Origin: an uncultured Bacteroidales bacterium | GTDB lineage: Bacteria; Bacteroidota; Bacteroidia; Bacteroidales; P3 | Assembly (NCBI GenBank): GCA_947177845.1 | Contig: CAMWVZ010000013.1 | Location: forward strand, 1 to 15,951 | Direction of reading: 5' to 3' | Length of the DNA stretch: 15,951 nucleotides | In this document: piece by piece, positions 1-6,805 of the stretch | Numbering within the stretch: position 1 is the first letter of the stretch | How the letters are laid out: each line of letters opens with the position of its first letter | Position numbers and translations under genes: made by a program | The notes under the pieces: generated by a model | Told to the model about the DNA's origin: nothing | Databases searched by the model: none | The model's input: only the letters and a program-made list of their open reading frames with translations

Positions 1-55
1 CCCGAATCTTGAGGATCATGGCCTGTTGGCCTTCGGATAATTCGTTTAATGTCAT
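1..55 (-). CDS. feoA: Ferrous iron transport protein FeoA, N-terminal fragment
   Basis: Only the first 18 codons lie in the window (reading leftward from an ATG at 55-53); the gene runs off the left edge. The peptide is MTLNELSEGQQAMILKIR, which has the pattern of FeoA N-termini (MTL..L..G..a.I..I). FeoA is a small SH3-like cytosolic protein, or the N-terminal domain of a FeoA-FeoB fusion in many Bacteroidota, that works with the FeoB GTPase permease in Fe(II) uptake. Whether this is a stand-alone feoA or a fusion cannot be seen. It lies 98 bp downstream of gldD on the same strand and has its own candidate promoter. Identification rests on 18 residues, so confidence is moderate. Confidence 0.65.
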   Translation of the reverse strand, partial: MTLNELSEGQQAMILKIR

Positions 56-106
56 AGGTATTATTTTTCCTTGCAAAGAAACGTGCTATTCCCTGCAAGG
101 CAGTTG

Positions 107-114
107 CAAAGTTA
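107..114 (-). promoter_or_regulatory. Candidate promoter (-7 box) for feoA
   Basis: Read on the minus strand this is TAACTTTG, an exact match to the Bacteroidota -7 element TAnnTTTG, placed 51 nt before the feoA ATG. The -33 element is poor: only TTTA is seen at the expected distance. This would give a leader of about 48 nt and allow feoA expression independent of the upstream proS-gldD operon. Confidence 0.4.
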
Positions 115-135
115 CAACAGACCGCTATAACGGTA

Positions 136-155
136 AATACCTATTTGTAGGTATT
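136..155 (-). repeat. 8-bp inverted repeat across the gldD stop codon
   Basis: AATACCTA (136-143), loop TTTG, TAGGTATT (148-155) form a perfect 8-bp stem that includes bases of the gldD stop codon (154-156). In the gldD transcript it would fold as a hairpin at the mRNA 3' end, but no T-tract follows, so it is not a standard intrinsic terminator. It may be an mRNA 3'-end stabilising hairpin or a weak termination aid. Confidence 0.4.
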
Positions 156-756
156 ACTTCCACGCCCATGTGGCGAGCATGGTGTCGATGTCGGTTTTGA
201 GAAACTCTATCAGAGGTGCCAGAGAATCGTTGTTCGGTGTGGTGGCGAACGACAGGGAGCCCCGCACGAAATGGCGGTTGCTGTCGGTTAGGTAGAATTG
301 ATAGGGTGAAGCCACATCGCGCCCTTTTATATGGTAGAGATAGCCGAAACGGTGCTTTTCGGGTTCGTAAATCTCGCGCTCGTCCACGCCCGTGGCCTTG
401 GTCATATGTCTTTGAATGAAAAAGAGCGTGCTCGTTATACACGAATCCAAATTCGGTTTCCGAACATAGCTCAGATATATCTTGGCATTGAGCGAGGGCA
501 CGCAAATGTCGATCCACTGCGTGTTGGCGTATTCCTGCTTCACCGGCACGGCCTGCACCGAAGCATACACCGGCAGACGGAAGGCAAAGCCGTAGGCCAC
601 GCTGTCGAAATCGCGGTATTGTTTCTGCGGCACGGCGATACGCATATACGCCTTAGGCTTGGGCACATAATCGTTCTTGCACGACACGCAGAAAACTACG
701 ATACCCAACACTGCAAGCACATAAAAAACCGCAAGATTTCTACTCGTCGTCTTCAT
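154..756 (-). CDS. gldD: Gliding motility-associated lipoprotein GldD
   Basis: 200 aa. A hydrophobic signal segment (residues about 8-24) ends in CVSC with the probable lipidated Cys at 26; the lipobox is imperfect because position -3 is Cys. Directly after it comes YVPKPKAYMRIAVPQKQY, the hallmark of GldD (PKP.gY.RI..P...Y). In Flavobacterium johnsoniae GldD is a lipoprotein needed for gliding and is associated with the type IX secretion/gliding machinery; its biochemical role is unknown. Here it is the last gene of the proS-pth-gldE-gldD operon, its start codon lying 17 nt inside the gldE homologue, which keeps the gldE-gldD pairing known from other Bacteroidota. Its presence does not prove gliding, since many non-gliding Bacteroidales with or without a full T9SS carry it. 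Confidence 0.85.
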   Translation of the reverse strand: MKTTSRNLAVFYVLAVLGIVVFCVSCKNDYVPKPKAYMRIAVPQKQYRDFDSVAYGFAFRLPVYASVQAVPVKQEYANTQWIDICVPSLNAKIYLSYVRKPNLDSCITSTLFFIQRHMTKATGVDEREIYEPEKHRFGYLYHIKGRDVASPYQFYLTDSNRHFVRGSLSFATTPNNDSLAPLIEFLKTDIDTMLATWAWK

Positions 757-1462
757 TTTTCCTTCTGTTCATGCGGATGCGCGTGATACGGTTGTTTCCG
801 ATAGACTCCACCGTAAACACATAGTCTTTGAAAGCCACCTTCATGCCCTTGGGCGGAAAATATCCCACCTGCTCCAAAATCAAACCCGCCAACGACTCGT
901 AGTCGCCGTCCTCGATGTCGAAATAATCGTCTTCCACCTCCAACACCTTGCACAAATCGTGAATCGGCATACGCCCGTCGAACAGGTAGGTGTCGCGGTT
1001 CAATTTCTGATAGAACTTATCTTCGTCCCAAGCGTCCGATTCGTCGTTGATTTCGCCCACCACCTCTTCTATAATGTCTTCCATAGTGATGATGCCGCTC
1101 GTTCCGCCATATTCGTCCACCACCACCGCCATGTGGCGGCGCTTTTCCTTAAACTCGCGCAGAAGCGTGTCGATGGTTTGCGTCTCGCGCACGAAAATGG
1201 CGGGGCGCAGCAGTTCCTGCCACTTGAAATCTTTTTGCAGACGGTCTAACCGCAAAATCAAATCTTTGATGAAAAACACGCCCACGATATGATCCAAATC
1301 ATTCTCATAGACGGGCATACGCGAATACTCACGCTCGTGAATCACCCGCAACACCTCCTCGAAAGAATCGTTTATCGAAAGCGCCACCACGTCTACGCGC
1401 GGCCTCATGATTTCGCACACTTCGATTTTGGAAAACTCCGCAGGATGAACAAGTTCGCTCAT
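740..1462 (-). CDS. gldE: GldE-like CBS-pair/CorC_HlyC protein lacking the membrane DUF21 domain
   Basis: 240 aa, soluble. CBS1 spans about residues 14-71 (EIMRPRVDVVALSI, then SRMPVYE and GVFFIKDL), CBS2 about 78-137 (MAVVVDEYGGTSGIITMEDI), and a CorC_HlyC transporter-associated domain about 145-235. These are the cytosolic domains of GldE and of the CNNM/HlyC-CorC family, which bind adenine nucleotides and regulate an N-terminal DUF21 membrane domain. Family GldE is about 430-450 aa; here the DUF21 half is missing. In-frame sequence upstream reaches a stop at 1477-1475, inside the end of pth, so no longer start exists. The result resembles the domain plan of the soluble protein CorC of enterobacteria. 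The gene starts 2 nt after the pth stop and overlaps gldD by 17 nt, so it is clearly the positional gldE. The symbol reflects context and domain similarity; a membrane role is doubtful. Confidence 0.8.
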   Translation of the reverse strand: MSELVHPAEFSKIEVCEIMRPRVDVVALSINDSFEEVLRVIHEREYSRMPVYENDLDHIVGVFFIKDLILRLDRLQKDFKWQELLRPAIFVRETQTIDTLLREFKEKRRHMAVVVDEYGGTSGIITMEDIIEEVVGEINDESDAWDEDKFYQKLNRDTYLFDGRMPIHDLCKVLEVEDDYFDIEDGDYESLAGLILEQVGYFPPKGMKVAFKDYVFTVESIGNNRITRIRMNRRKNEDDE

Positions 1463-1464
1463 TA

Positions 1465-2028
1465 TTACTTGTTGTTATAGGTATTCATGGTGATTTCGAG
1501 CCCCGCACAGGCAAAACTCTTTATCATCTCGCAGGCAATCTCCAATTTGGGCTCCACAAGCGCCAAATCCTGCGGCGTGAATTTGCCCAGCACATAGTCT
1601 ATCTGACGGCCTTTCGAAAAATTGCTTCCTATGCCGAACCTCAGACGCGGATAGGCCTGTGTTCCCAACAAAGCTTCGATATTGCCCAAACCGTTGTGTC
1701 CGCCCGCGCTTCCGCCTTTCTTCATGCGCAACCGACCGGGTTCCAGAGCGAGGTCGTCCACCACCACTAAGCAGCGTTCCACGGGTATCTTCTCCTGCTC
1801 GAGCCAATAGCGCACCGCCTTGCCGCTATCGTTCATATAGGTAGTGGGCTTGATGAGCTCCAAAAGATGTCCCTTGCACTTGGCTTCCGCCCAATAGGCA
1901 TAACGGTCCATGGAGAACTTCACCCCGCATTCGTCGGCCAATTTGTCGAGCACCATAAAACCTGCATTGTGGCGGGTGCCTTCGTAGTCGGCGCCGATGT
2001 TTCCCAATCCTACTATCAAGAACTTCAT
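1465..2028 (-). CDS. pth: Peptidyl-tRNA hydrolase
   Basis: 187 aa, the normal length for bacterial Pth, which cleaves peptidyl-tRNA released by ribosome drop-off and so recycles tRNA. The N-terminus MKFLIVGLGN and the expected active-site residues are visible: Asn10, catalytic His20 in GTRHNAG, Asn66 in PTTYMNDSG, Asp91/Asp92 in VVVDDL, and GGHNGL with Asn112. It starts 12 nt after the proS stop and ends 2 nt before the CBS-domain gene, so it is co-transcribed with both. In many bacteria pth sits directly beside rplY (ctc); here rplY lies about 4.8 kb away, also on the minus strand, with proS and a plus-strand gene pair between them. Confidence 0.95.
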   Translation of the reverse strand: MKFLIVGLGNIGADYEGTRHNAGFMVLDKLADECGVKFSMDRYAYWAEAKCKGHLLELIKPTTYMNDSGKAVRYWLEQEKIPVERCLVVVDDLALEPGRLRMKKGGSAGGHNGLGNIEALLGTQAYPRLRFGIGSNFSKGRQIDYVLGKFTPQDLALVEPKLEIACEMIKSFACAGLEITMNTYNNK

Positions 2029-2040
2029 AACAATAGCCTC

Positions 2041-3513
2041 TTAGTATGCCTTGGCGAAAATAACACGGTGATGCGAGGGAGCGCCCGTATAGACGCACTT
2101 GCCCTCTTCGGGCTCGATGTCGAACGGAATGGCGCGGATAGTGGCCTTGGTTTCCTCCTTAATCTTGATTTCGGTTTCGGTGGTGCCGTCCCAATGCGCC
2201 AGAATAAACTTGCCCTGCTCTATCTTTTCCTTGAACTCTTCCCACGTGTCTACCTTTATCGTATTGTCCAAGCGGTGTTTAAGGGCGCGGTCGAACAGAT
2301 TTTTCTGAATTTCGTCGAGCAAGGCGGGCACCAAGGTTTCTATTTCGGCCTGTTGATGAATGGTTTTCTCGAGCGTGTCGCGACGGCAAATCTCGGCCGT
2401 GCCGTTTTCCATATCGCGGGGGCCGATAGCGATACGCACGGGCACACCCTTGAATTCGTATTCGTTGAATTTCCAACCCGGCTTCTGCTTGTCGTCGTCA
2501 TCGTATTTCACGCTGATTCCCTTGGCCTGCAAAGCGGCCTTGATTTTGAGAGCCGCTTCGGAAATCTGCGCCAACTGCTCCTGATTTTTATAAATAGGCA
2601 CAATCGCCACTTGGATAGGCGCCAGCTTGGGAGGCAACACCAAACCGTGGTCGTCGGAATGGGTCATGATCAAGGCGCCCATCAGACGGGTGGAAACGCC
2701 CCACGAAGTAGCCCATACATATTCCAACTTATTCTCTTTGTTGAGGAAAGTAACCTCGAAGGCCTTGGCGAAATTCTGCCCCAAGAAGTGCGACGTGCCG
2801 GCCTGCAAAGCCTTTCCGTCTTGCATCATGGCCTCTATGCAATAGGTCTCGATAGCCCCGGCGAAACGCTCGTTGGCGGTCTTGGTGCCTGTGATGACGG
2901 GCATGGCCATATAGTTTTCGGCAAAATCGGCATATACATCCAACATCTTGCGGGCCTCGGCCTGCGCTTCCTCGCGCGTGGCGTGGGCGGTGTGCCCTTC
3001 CTGCCACAGAAATTCGGCGGTACGCAAAAACAGACGGGTGCGCATTTCCCAACGCACCACATTCGCCCATTGGTTCACCAAAATAGGCAAATCGCGGTAA
3101 GACTGAATCCAGCCTTTATAGGTGTTCCAGATAATGGTTTCGGAAGTGGGACGCACGATGAGTTCTTCCTCCAACTTGGCGGCGGGGTCCACGCTCACGC
3201 CCTTGCCGTCGGGGTTGGCCTTGAGGCGGTAGTGGGTCACCACCGCGCATTCCTTGGCGAAACCCTCCACGTGGTCGGCTTCGCGGCTGAAAAACGATTT
3301 CGGTATAAACAGCGGAAAATAAGCGTTTTGATGCCCCGTTTCCTTAAACATACGGTCTAACGAAGCCTGCATCTTTTCCCAAATGGCATATCCGTAGGGC
3401 TTGATGACCATACATCCGCGCACCGCCGACTGTTCGGCCAAATCGGCACGGGTTACCAATTCGTTGTACCACTCCGAATAATTCTCGGCACGGGTAGAAA
3501 AATCTTTTGCCAT
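2041..3513 (-). CDS. proS: Prolyl-tRNA synthetase, archaeal/eukaryote-like short type
   Basis: 490 aa class II synthetase that charges tRNA-Pro. Motif features are RPTSE (121-125), motif 2 with VVRWEMRTR and the following FLWQEGHTAH (152-177), and motif 3 in GVSTRLMGALIMTHSDDHG (272-290). The anticodon-binding domain follows from about 295, and the C-terminal zinc-binding-like domain ends in FAKAY, the terminal-Tyr form typical of the archaeal/eukaryotic-like ProRS. There is no INS editing domain between motifs 2 and 3, which separates it from the E. coli type of about 570 aa. It is the first gene of the operon continuing into pth. A start at 3513 (MAKDFSTRAENYSEWY) fits the family N-terminus. 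A promoter with a 20-bp spacer is visible at 3637-3667, implying a leader of about 120 nt. Confidence 0.96.
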   Translation of the reverse strand: MAKDFSTRAENYSEWYNELVTRADLAEQSAVRGCMVIKPYGYAIWEKMQASLDRMFKETGHQNAYFPLFIPKSFFSREADHVEGFAKECAVVTHYRLKANPDGKGVSVDPAAKLEEELIVRPTSETIIWNTYKGWIQSYRDLPILVNQWANVVRWEMRTRLFLRTAEFLWQEGHTAHATREEAQAEARKMLDVYADFAENYMAMPVITGTKTANERFAGAIETYCIEAMMQDGKALQAGTSHFLGQNFAKAFEVTFLNKENKLEYVWATSWGVSTRLMGALIMTHSDDHGLVLPPKLAPIQVAIVPIYKNQEQLAQISEAALKIKAALQAKGISVKYDDDDKQKPGWKFNEYEFKGVPVRIAIGPRDMENGTAEICRRDTLEKTIHQQAEIETLVPALLDEIQKNLFDRALKHRLDNTIKVDTWEEFKEKIEQGKFILAHWDGTTETEIKIKEETKATIRAIPFDIEPEEGKCVYTGAPSHHRVIFAKAY

Positions 3514-3595
3514 ATATCTATATAATTATTTCTATTTTAGTGTCTTGAGATAAATTGAAGCAGTTTGGCACGGTTCTTGCAATAAAAACACTTCG

Positions 3596-3607
3596 CCGCT
3601 TTTGCGG
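3596..3607 (-). promoter_or_regulatory. Small hairpin in the predicted proS leader
   Basis: CCGC-TTTT-GCGG forms a 4-bp GC stem with a tetraloop about 85-95 nt before the proS start, inside the leader implied by the promoter at 3637-3667. No T-tract follows it on the minus strand, so it is not a terminator. Function unknown. Confidence 0.3.
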
Positions 3608-3636
3608 AAACGGGTTGTCCGAATCTCAAAACGGTG

Positions 3637-3667
3637 CAAAAATACAAAAAGTCGAGGGCAGAGGCAA
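3637..3667 (-). promoter_or_regulatory. Promoter of the proS-pth-gldE-gldD operon
   Basis: On the minus strand a -33 TTG (3667-3665) is followed after 20 bp by TATTTTTG (3644-3637), an exact match to the Bacteroidota -7 consensus TAnnTTTG with canonical spacing. Transcription would begin near 3633. Confidence 0.6.
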
Positions 3668-3685
3668 TTGAAAGCTCGCTTTCAA
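3668..3685. promoter_or_regulatory. 18-bp inverted repeat between the proS and lipoprotein promoters
   Basis: TTGAAAGC-TC-GCTTTCAA is a perfect 8-bp inverted repeat. It directly abuts the -33 element of the proS promoter (3665-3667) and lies just before a weak plus-strand promoter candidate for the lipoprotein gene (TTG at 3687-3689, 17 bp, TATTTTCA at 3707-3714, two mismatches to TAnnTTTG). Its position upstream of both start sites suits a protein-binding DNA site better than an RNA hairpin. The rest of the 226-bp divergent region (3514-3739) holds no gene that I can support. Confidence 0.35.
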
Positions 3686-3739
3686 GTTGACTATGCCGGG
3701 ACGATGTATTTTCAACGGAGTTAAAAGTACTTTAAAATT

Positions 3740-5161
3740 ATGAAACGATTACTGCTTCCTTTTGCGTTGTCCTTGCTCGTAACTTCGTGCGGAACCACTT
3801 TTATGGTGGCGGCCGACGATATGTACGGCTCGGTTCCCAGCCGCGAGCAGGAAAGAGCCTACGACCGGGCTTCGTCTCCGTCGTACACGGCTCCGCAGGA
3901 ATATTCCTCGCAATATGCGCAGAATTATTCCGTACAGAATTCCGTCGATACGTTCAACTACGACGATTACTACGACTACGAGTACACCTCGCGTCTGCGC
4001 CGTTTCCACAACGACGATTACGTTTCGGACGATTATTATTCGGATTATTATACCAATTCATATTGGTACGACAGGGATCCGTATTACTACGGCACCAGCA
4101 TTTATTTAGGCTACGACTGGTGGTATCCCTCCTTCTCGTTCTACTACCGTCCCGGTTGGTATGTCGATTGGAATTGGGGCTGGCGGTATGGTTGGAGCGG
4201 CTATTACAGCTACGGCTACCCGTATTACGACTGGCGGTGGGGCTGGAGGGGCAGTTCGTATTCGTGGGGTTGGCACGACGGCTATTGGAGCGGCTACCGC
4301 GACGGGCTCTACGACCGTTATTGGGGCGACCGTTTCCACGACTATTGCTATAACCCCTACGACCGCAACACCTATCATCAAAGTCAATACGGCAGACGCA
4401 TCAGCGGCGGCAGTTCCGTCAACCGCCCCGTGGTGGCGGGGAGCGGTAGCCGCATACAGGGTTCGGTGGCGCAAGGCACAGCTTCGTCCGCTTCTACCAC
4501 GGCGGCCCGTAGAGTAGCAAATTCTTCTTTCGCAGAACGTTATGAGAATGCAGTGAGCAAAAGTTCTACGGTCCGCACTGCCGAAACCTCGCGGCCCTCG
4601 GCCATGATAGACAGGGTTTCGTCCCGTTTGAGCGGCAAGCAGGTTTCCGCTTCGTCGACCGTGAGACCGGCGGTGAGCAACCGTCCGGCGCAAAGCACGC
4701 CCGCTGCACGGCCCGTACAGAACACCACGACCCGCACCGTACAGAGTACCACAACCCGCACCGTGCAAAGCACCACGGCACGCCCCGCACAGGATGATTA
4801 CCGTCCCGTACAGAGCACCACAACCCGCCCCGTACAGGGCAGTCAGACACGCCCAGCACAGAGCGGACAAGCCCGCCCTGCCACCAACTACCAGCGTCCT
4901 GTCTACAACAATAGCAGCCGCAACACCTCATCCTACACCAGCCCCCGCTACAACACCCCTTCTTCGGTCCGCAGCAGTCAAAGCGCGCCGGCAAGAAGTT
5001 CGTCCGTGCGTACATCGAGTTCTTCGAGCTCCTCGTACCCGTCGAGTTCTTCAGTATCGCGCCCGTCGAGTTCTTCGAGCTCTTCGGTATCGCGCTCCTC
5101 GGGTTCTTCGAGCAGTTCGGGCGGCTCCTCCGGCAGCTCCTCGGGCAGTAGAAGAAGATAA
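3740..5161 (+). CDS. Tyr/Asp/Trp-rich and Ser/Thr-repeat lipoprotein of unknown function
   Basis: 473 aa. The N-terminus MKRLLLPFALSLLVTSC gives a clear lipobox (VTSC) with Cys17 as the lipidated residue. Three zones follow: an Asp/Tyr-rich segment (about 65-125), a Tyr/Trp/Gly-rich aromatic segment (about 125-215), and a basic, Ser/Thr/Gln/Pro-rich disordered tail (about 215-473). The tail holds about eight octad repeats of the form P-V-Q-S-T-T-T-R (316-379) and a polyserine C-terminus ending in SRRR. No enzyme motif is visible. I recognise the architecture as one seen in Bacteroidales next to OmpP1/FadL-type porins but know no experimentally assigned role. The downstream gene starts 23 nt after its stop, so the pair is probably co-transcribed. 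Reading frame is supported by the signal peptide, unbroken length and in-frame repeats. Confidence 0.8.
   Translation: MKRLLLPFALSLLVTSCGTTFMVAADDMYGSVPSREQERAYDRASSPSYTAPQEYSSQYAQNYSVQNSVDTFNYDDYYDYEYTSRLRRFHNDDYVSDDYYSDYYTNSYWYDRDPYYYGTSIYLGYDWWYPSFSFYYRPGWYVDWNWGWRYGWSGYYSYGYPYYDWRWGWRGSSYSWGWHDGYWSGYRDGLYDRYWGDRFHDYCYNPYDRNTYHQSQYGRRISGGSSVNRPVVAGSGSRIQGSVAQGTASSASTTAARRVANSSFAERYENAVSKSSTVRTAETSRPSAMIDRVSSRLSGKQVSASSTVRPAVSNRPAQSTPAARPVQNTTTRTVQSTTTRTVQSTTARPAQDDYRPVQSTTTRPVQGSQTRPAQSGQARPATNYQRPVYNNSSRNTSSYTSPRYNTPSSVRSSQSAPARSSSVRTSSSSSSSYPSSSSVSRPSSSSSSSVSRSSGSSSSSGGSSGSSSGSRRR
4712..4876 (+). repeat. 24-bp in-frame tandem repeats in the lipoprotein gene
   Basis: Seven units encode residues 325-379 with pattern (P/T)-(V/A)-Q-x-x-x-(T/A)-R, for example PVQNTTTR, TVQSTTTR and PVQSTTTR; one unit is shortened to seven residues (PAQDDYR). 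A degenerate further copy precedes them at residues 316-324. Third positions differ between units, so the array is old or under purifying selection rather than freshly duplicated. Confidence 0.75.
4985..5155 (+). repeat. Polyserine low-complexity tract
   Basis: Runs of TCG/TCC/AGT/TCT/AGC serine codons encode several Ser blocks separated by YP, VSRP, VSR and GG. The element CGAGTTCTTC recurs several times. Such a tract can change length by slippage in multiples of three without breaking the frame. Confidence 0.6.
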
Positions 5162-5184
5162 AATCACACTAAAAACCATTCACC

Positions 5185-6717
5185 ATGAAACGATTTGCAA
5201 ATTATATACTTACAAGTGTCTTTCTTTTGGCGGCAGGTGCAGGCATAAAAACGCAGGCACAGAACGATGCCGATTTATTGCGCTTCTCGATGACAAACCC
5301 CATAGGTACCTCGCGGTTCAACGCTATGGGCGGGGCTTTCGGAGCCCTCGGCGCCAATTTCAGTTCGCTCAGCACCAACCCCGCCGGCATAGGCCTCTAC
5401 ACCCGTCACGAAATCTCGCTCACGGGCGGATTGCTTTCGTTCTCGGCTATCGGCAACTACTACGGAGAAAACACCGAAATGGACAATATGCGGGTTACCG
5501 TTCCGCAGGGCGGCGGCATTTTCGAAGTCTACAATAATAAAAAGAGTGAGGGAGGACTGCGGCGCTTGCAGTTCGGTTTCGGCGCCAACCGCCTCAAGGA
5601 CTTCAACTCCTGCTCCTATATAAAGGGCATCAACACGCAGTCGTCGTATATGGATTATGTAACGGCGGTGAGCGACGGCTACGATTTCGGCGGCAGGGAT
5701 GAAAACCTCGCCCACGTGGGAAATCTTGCCTATCAAACAGGTTTAATGGATCCTACGGATACCACGTATCAACATTACATTTCCTTTCTCGGCCCCGGCC
5801 TCGAGCAGAAACACATCCTGCAGGAAAGAGGCAATATCTCCGAACTTGTTTTCTCGTTCGGCGGCAATGTATCCGATAAATTCTATTTCGGACTCACCCT
5901 CGGCGTGCCTATCGTAAACTACAAACAGGTATCGATTATAGAAGAAACTAACTTGAACGAAATCGAATCCATCTACATTCCCGACGGCTTGGAATATTTC
6001 GATTCCTATCGGCTCAAACAAGACCTCAGACAGACAGGTTCGGGTATCAACCTTAAATTAGGCTTGATTTACAAACCTTTTGATTTCTTCCGTGTAGGCT
6101 TGGCCTTTCACACCCCCACCTACTACAATCTTAAGGAACGTTCGACGGTGAGCATGAACACCGAAATGTCGTATGTAATCGACGGAACCTCTCTGCCCAA
6201 CTCCAACGTTTACAGCTACGACGATGTCCGTTACTCGCTTTCCACGCCCGCCAAGGGAATTTTAAGCTTGGGCTTTCTGATTCAGAATTTCGGCGCGGTG
6301 AGTGTGGAAGGCGAATTGATTAACTATCAGGGAATGCGTTTCGATACGGATGACTTGGACGAACAGAGTTATATGCGGGATGTGGTGCTCAAAAGCTATA
6401 AAATGGCAGGTGTTTTGCGGGTGGGGACCGAATGGAAGGTGGGTATCGTGAGCCTGCGCGCGGGTTATATCTGGCAATCCTGTCCTTATAGAAACGAAGA
6501 ATTGCGCAGACAATGGTTCGACCATACTATCACCGCCGGTATCGGCTTGGCGTTGGGTCGCCACTGCACCCTCGACTTCGCCTTTATGGGCAATTTCGGG
6601 AAACGCACCGACGATTTCTATTATTTGGTTGACCAAAACAACAATCCTTTGGTGCAGCCCGGCAAAATCAACTTTGCCAAATACCTGTACACCCTCGGAT
6701 TCAGTTCCCGATTTTAG
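5185..6717 (+). CDS. OmpP1/FadL/TodX-family outer-membrane beta-barrel protein
   Basis: 510 aa. A signal peptide (about 1-25, cleavage near TQAQ) precedes the mature N-terminus. The segment TSRFNAMGGAFGALG followed by SSLSTNPAGIGLY is the N-terminal hatch/strand signature of FadL-type channels (NPAG motif), and the remaining sequence alternates polar and aromatic residues as in a 14-stranded barrel, ending in GFSSRF with the C-terminal Phe used for BAM insertion. FadL-family proteins pass hydrophobic molecules across the outer membrane. Bacteroidales members are often labelled hemin receptors, but I see nothing haem-specific, so the substrate is unassigned. It follows the lipoprotein gene by 23 nt and ends before a strong bidirectional terminator, so the two form a closed unit. 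Confidence 0.85.
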   Translation: MKRFANYILTSVFLLAAGAGIKTQAQNDADLLRFSMTNPIGTSRFNAMGGAFGALGANFSSLSTNPAGIGLYTRHEISLTGGLLSFSAIGNYYGENTEMDNMRVTVPQGGGIFEVYNNKKSEGGLRRLQFGFGANRLKDFNSCSYIKGINTQSSYMDYVTAVSDGYDFGGRDENLAHVGNLAYQTGLMDPTDTTYQHYISFLGPGLEQKHILQERGNISELVFSFGGNVSDKFYFGLTLGVPIVNYKQVSIIEETNLNEIESIYIPDGLEYFDSYRLKQDLRQTGSGINLKLGLIYKPFDFFRVGLAFHTPTYYNLKERSTVSMNTEMSYVIDGTSLPNSNVYSYDDVRYSLSTPAKGILSLGFLIQNFGAVSVEGELINYQGMRFDTDDLDEQSYMRDVVLKSYKMAGVLRVGTEWKVGIVSLRAGYIWQSCPYRNEELRRQWFDHTITAGIGLALGRHCTLDFAFMGNFGKRTDDFYYLVDQNNNPLVQPGKINFAKYLYTLGFSSRF

Positions 6718-6723
6718 GGGACG

Positions 6724-6747
6724 GGGCTGAGCCAAGGGCTGAGCCAA
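6724..6747. repeat. Perfect 12-bp tandem duplication after the ompP1 stop
   Basis: GGGCTGAGCCAA occurs twice head to tail between the stop codon (6715-6717) and the terminator. Each unit contains the small inverted repeat GGCTGAGCC. It is probably a recent slippage duplication in 3' untranslated sequence. Confidence 0.7.
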
Positions 6748-6754
6748 CAAAAAA

Positions 6755-6780
6755 GGCCGCGAAGAAAATTCTTCGCGGCC
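6755..6780. terminator. Bidirectional intrinsic terminator between ompP1 and rplY
   Basis: GGCCGCGAAG (6755-6764), AAAATT, CTTCGCGGCC (6771-6780) form a perfect GC-rich stem, extendable to 12 bp, flanked by an A-tract on the left and TTTTTT on the right. It can therefore terminate the plus-strand ompP1 transcript and the minus-strand rplY transcript. Confidence 0.93.
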
Positions 6781-6805
6781 TTTTTTATATCCTCTTGAAA
6801 AGAGA

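Noticed and set aside
1867..3360. A 497-codon open frame on the plus strand opposite proS
   Set aside because: It lies wholly antisense to a clear ProRS, has the His/Gly/Leu/Val-rich composition of a mirrored coding strand, and shows no recognisable domain or signal.
4712..4876. Repeat array considered as CRISPR
   Set aside because: Units are contiguous 24-mers without spacers and encode an in-frame octad in a lipoprotein.
4106..5537. Long alternative frames over the lipoprotein gene (minus 4106-4870, plus 4794-5537)
   Set aside because: They arise from the GC-rich repeats being open in several frames. The frame with signal peptide, lipobox and in-frame repeats is the real one; the plus-strand alternative also runs into the ompP1 coding region.
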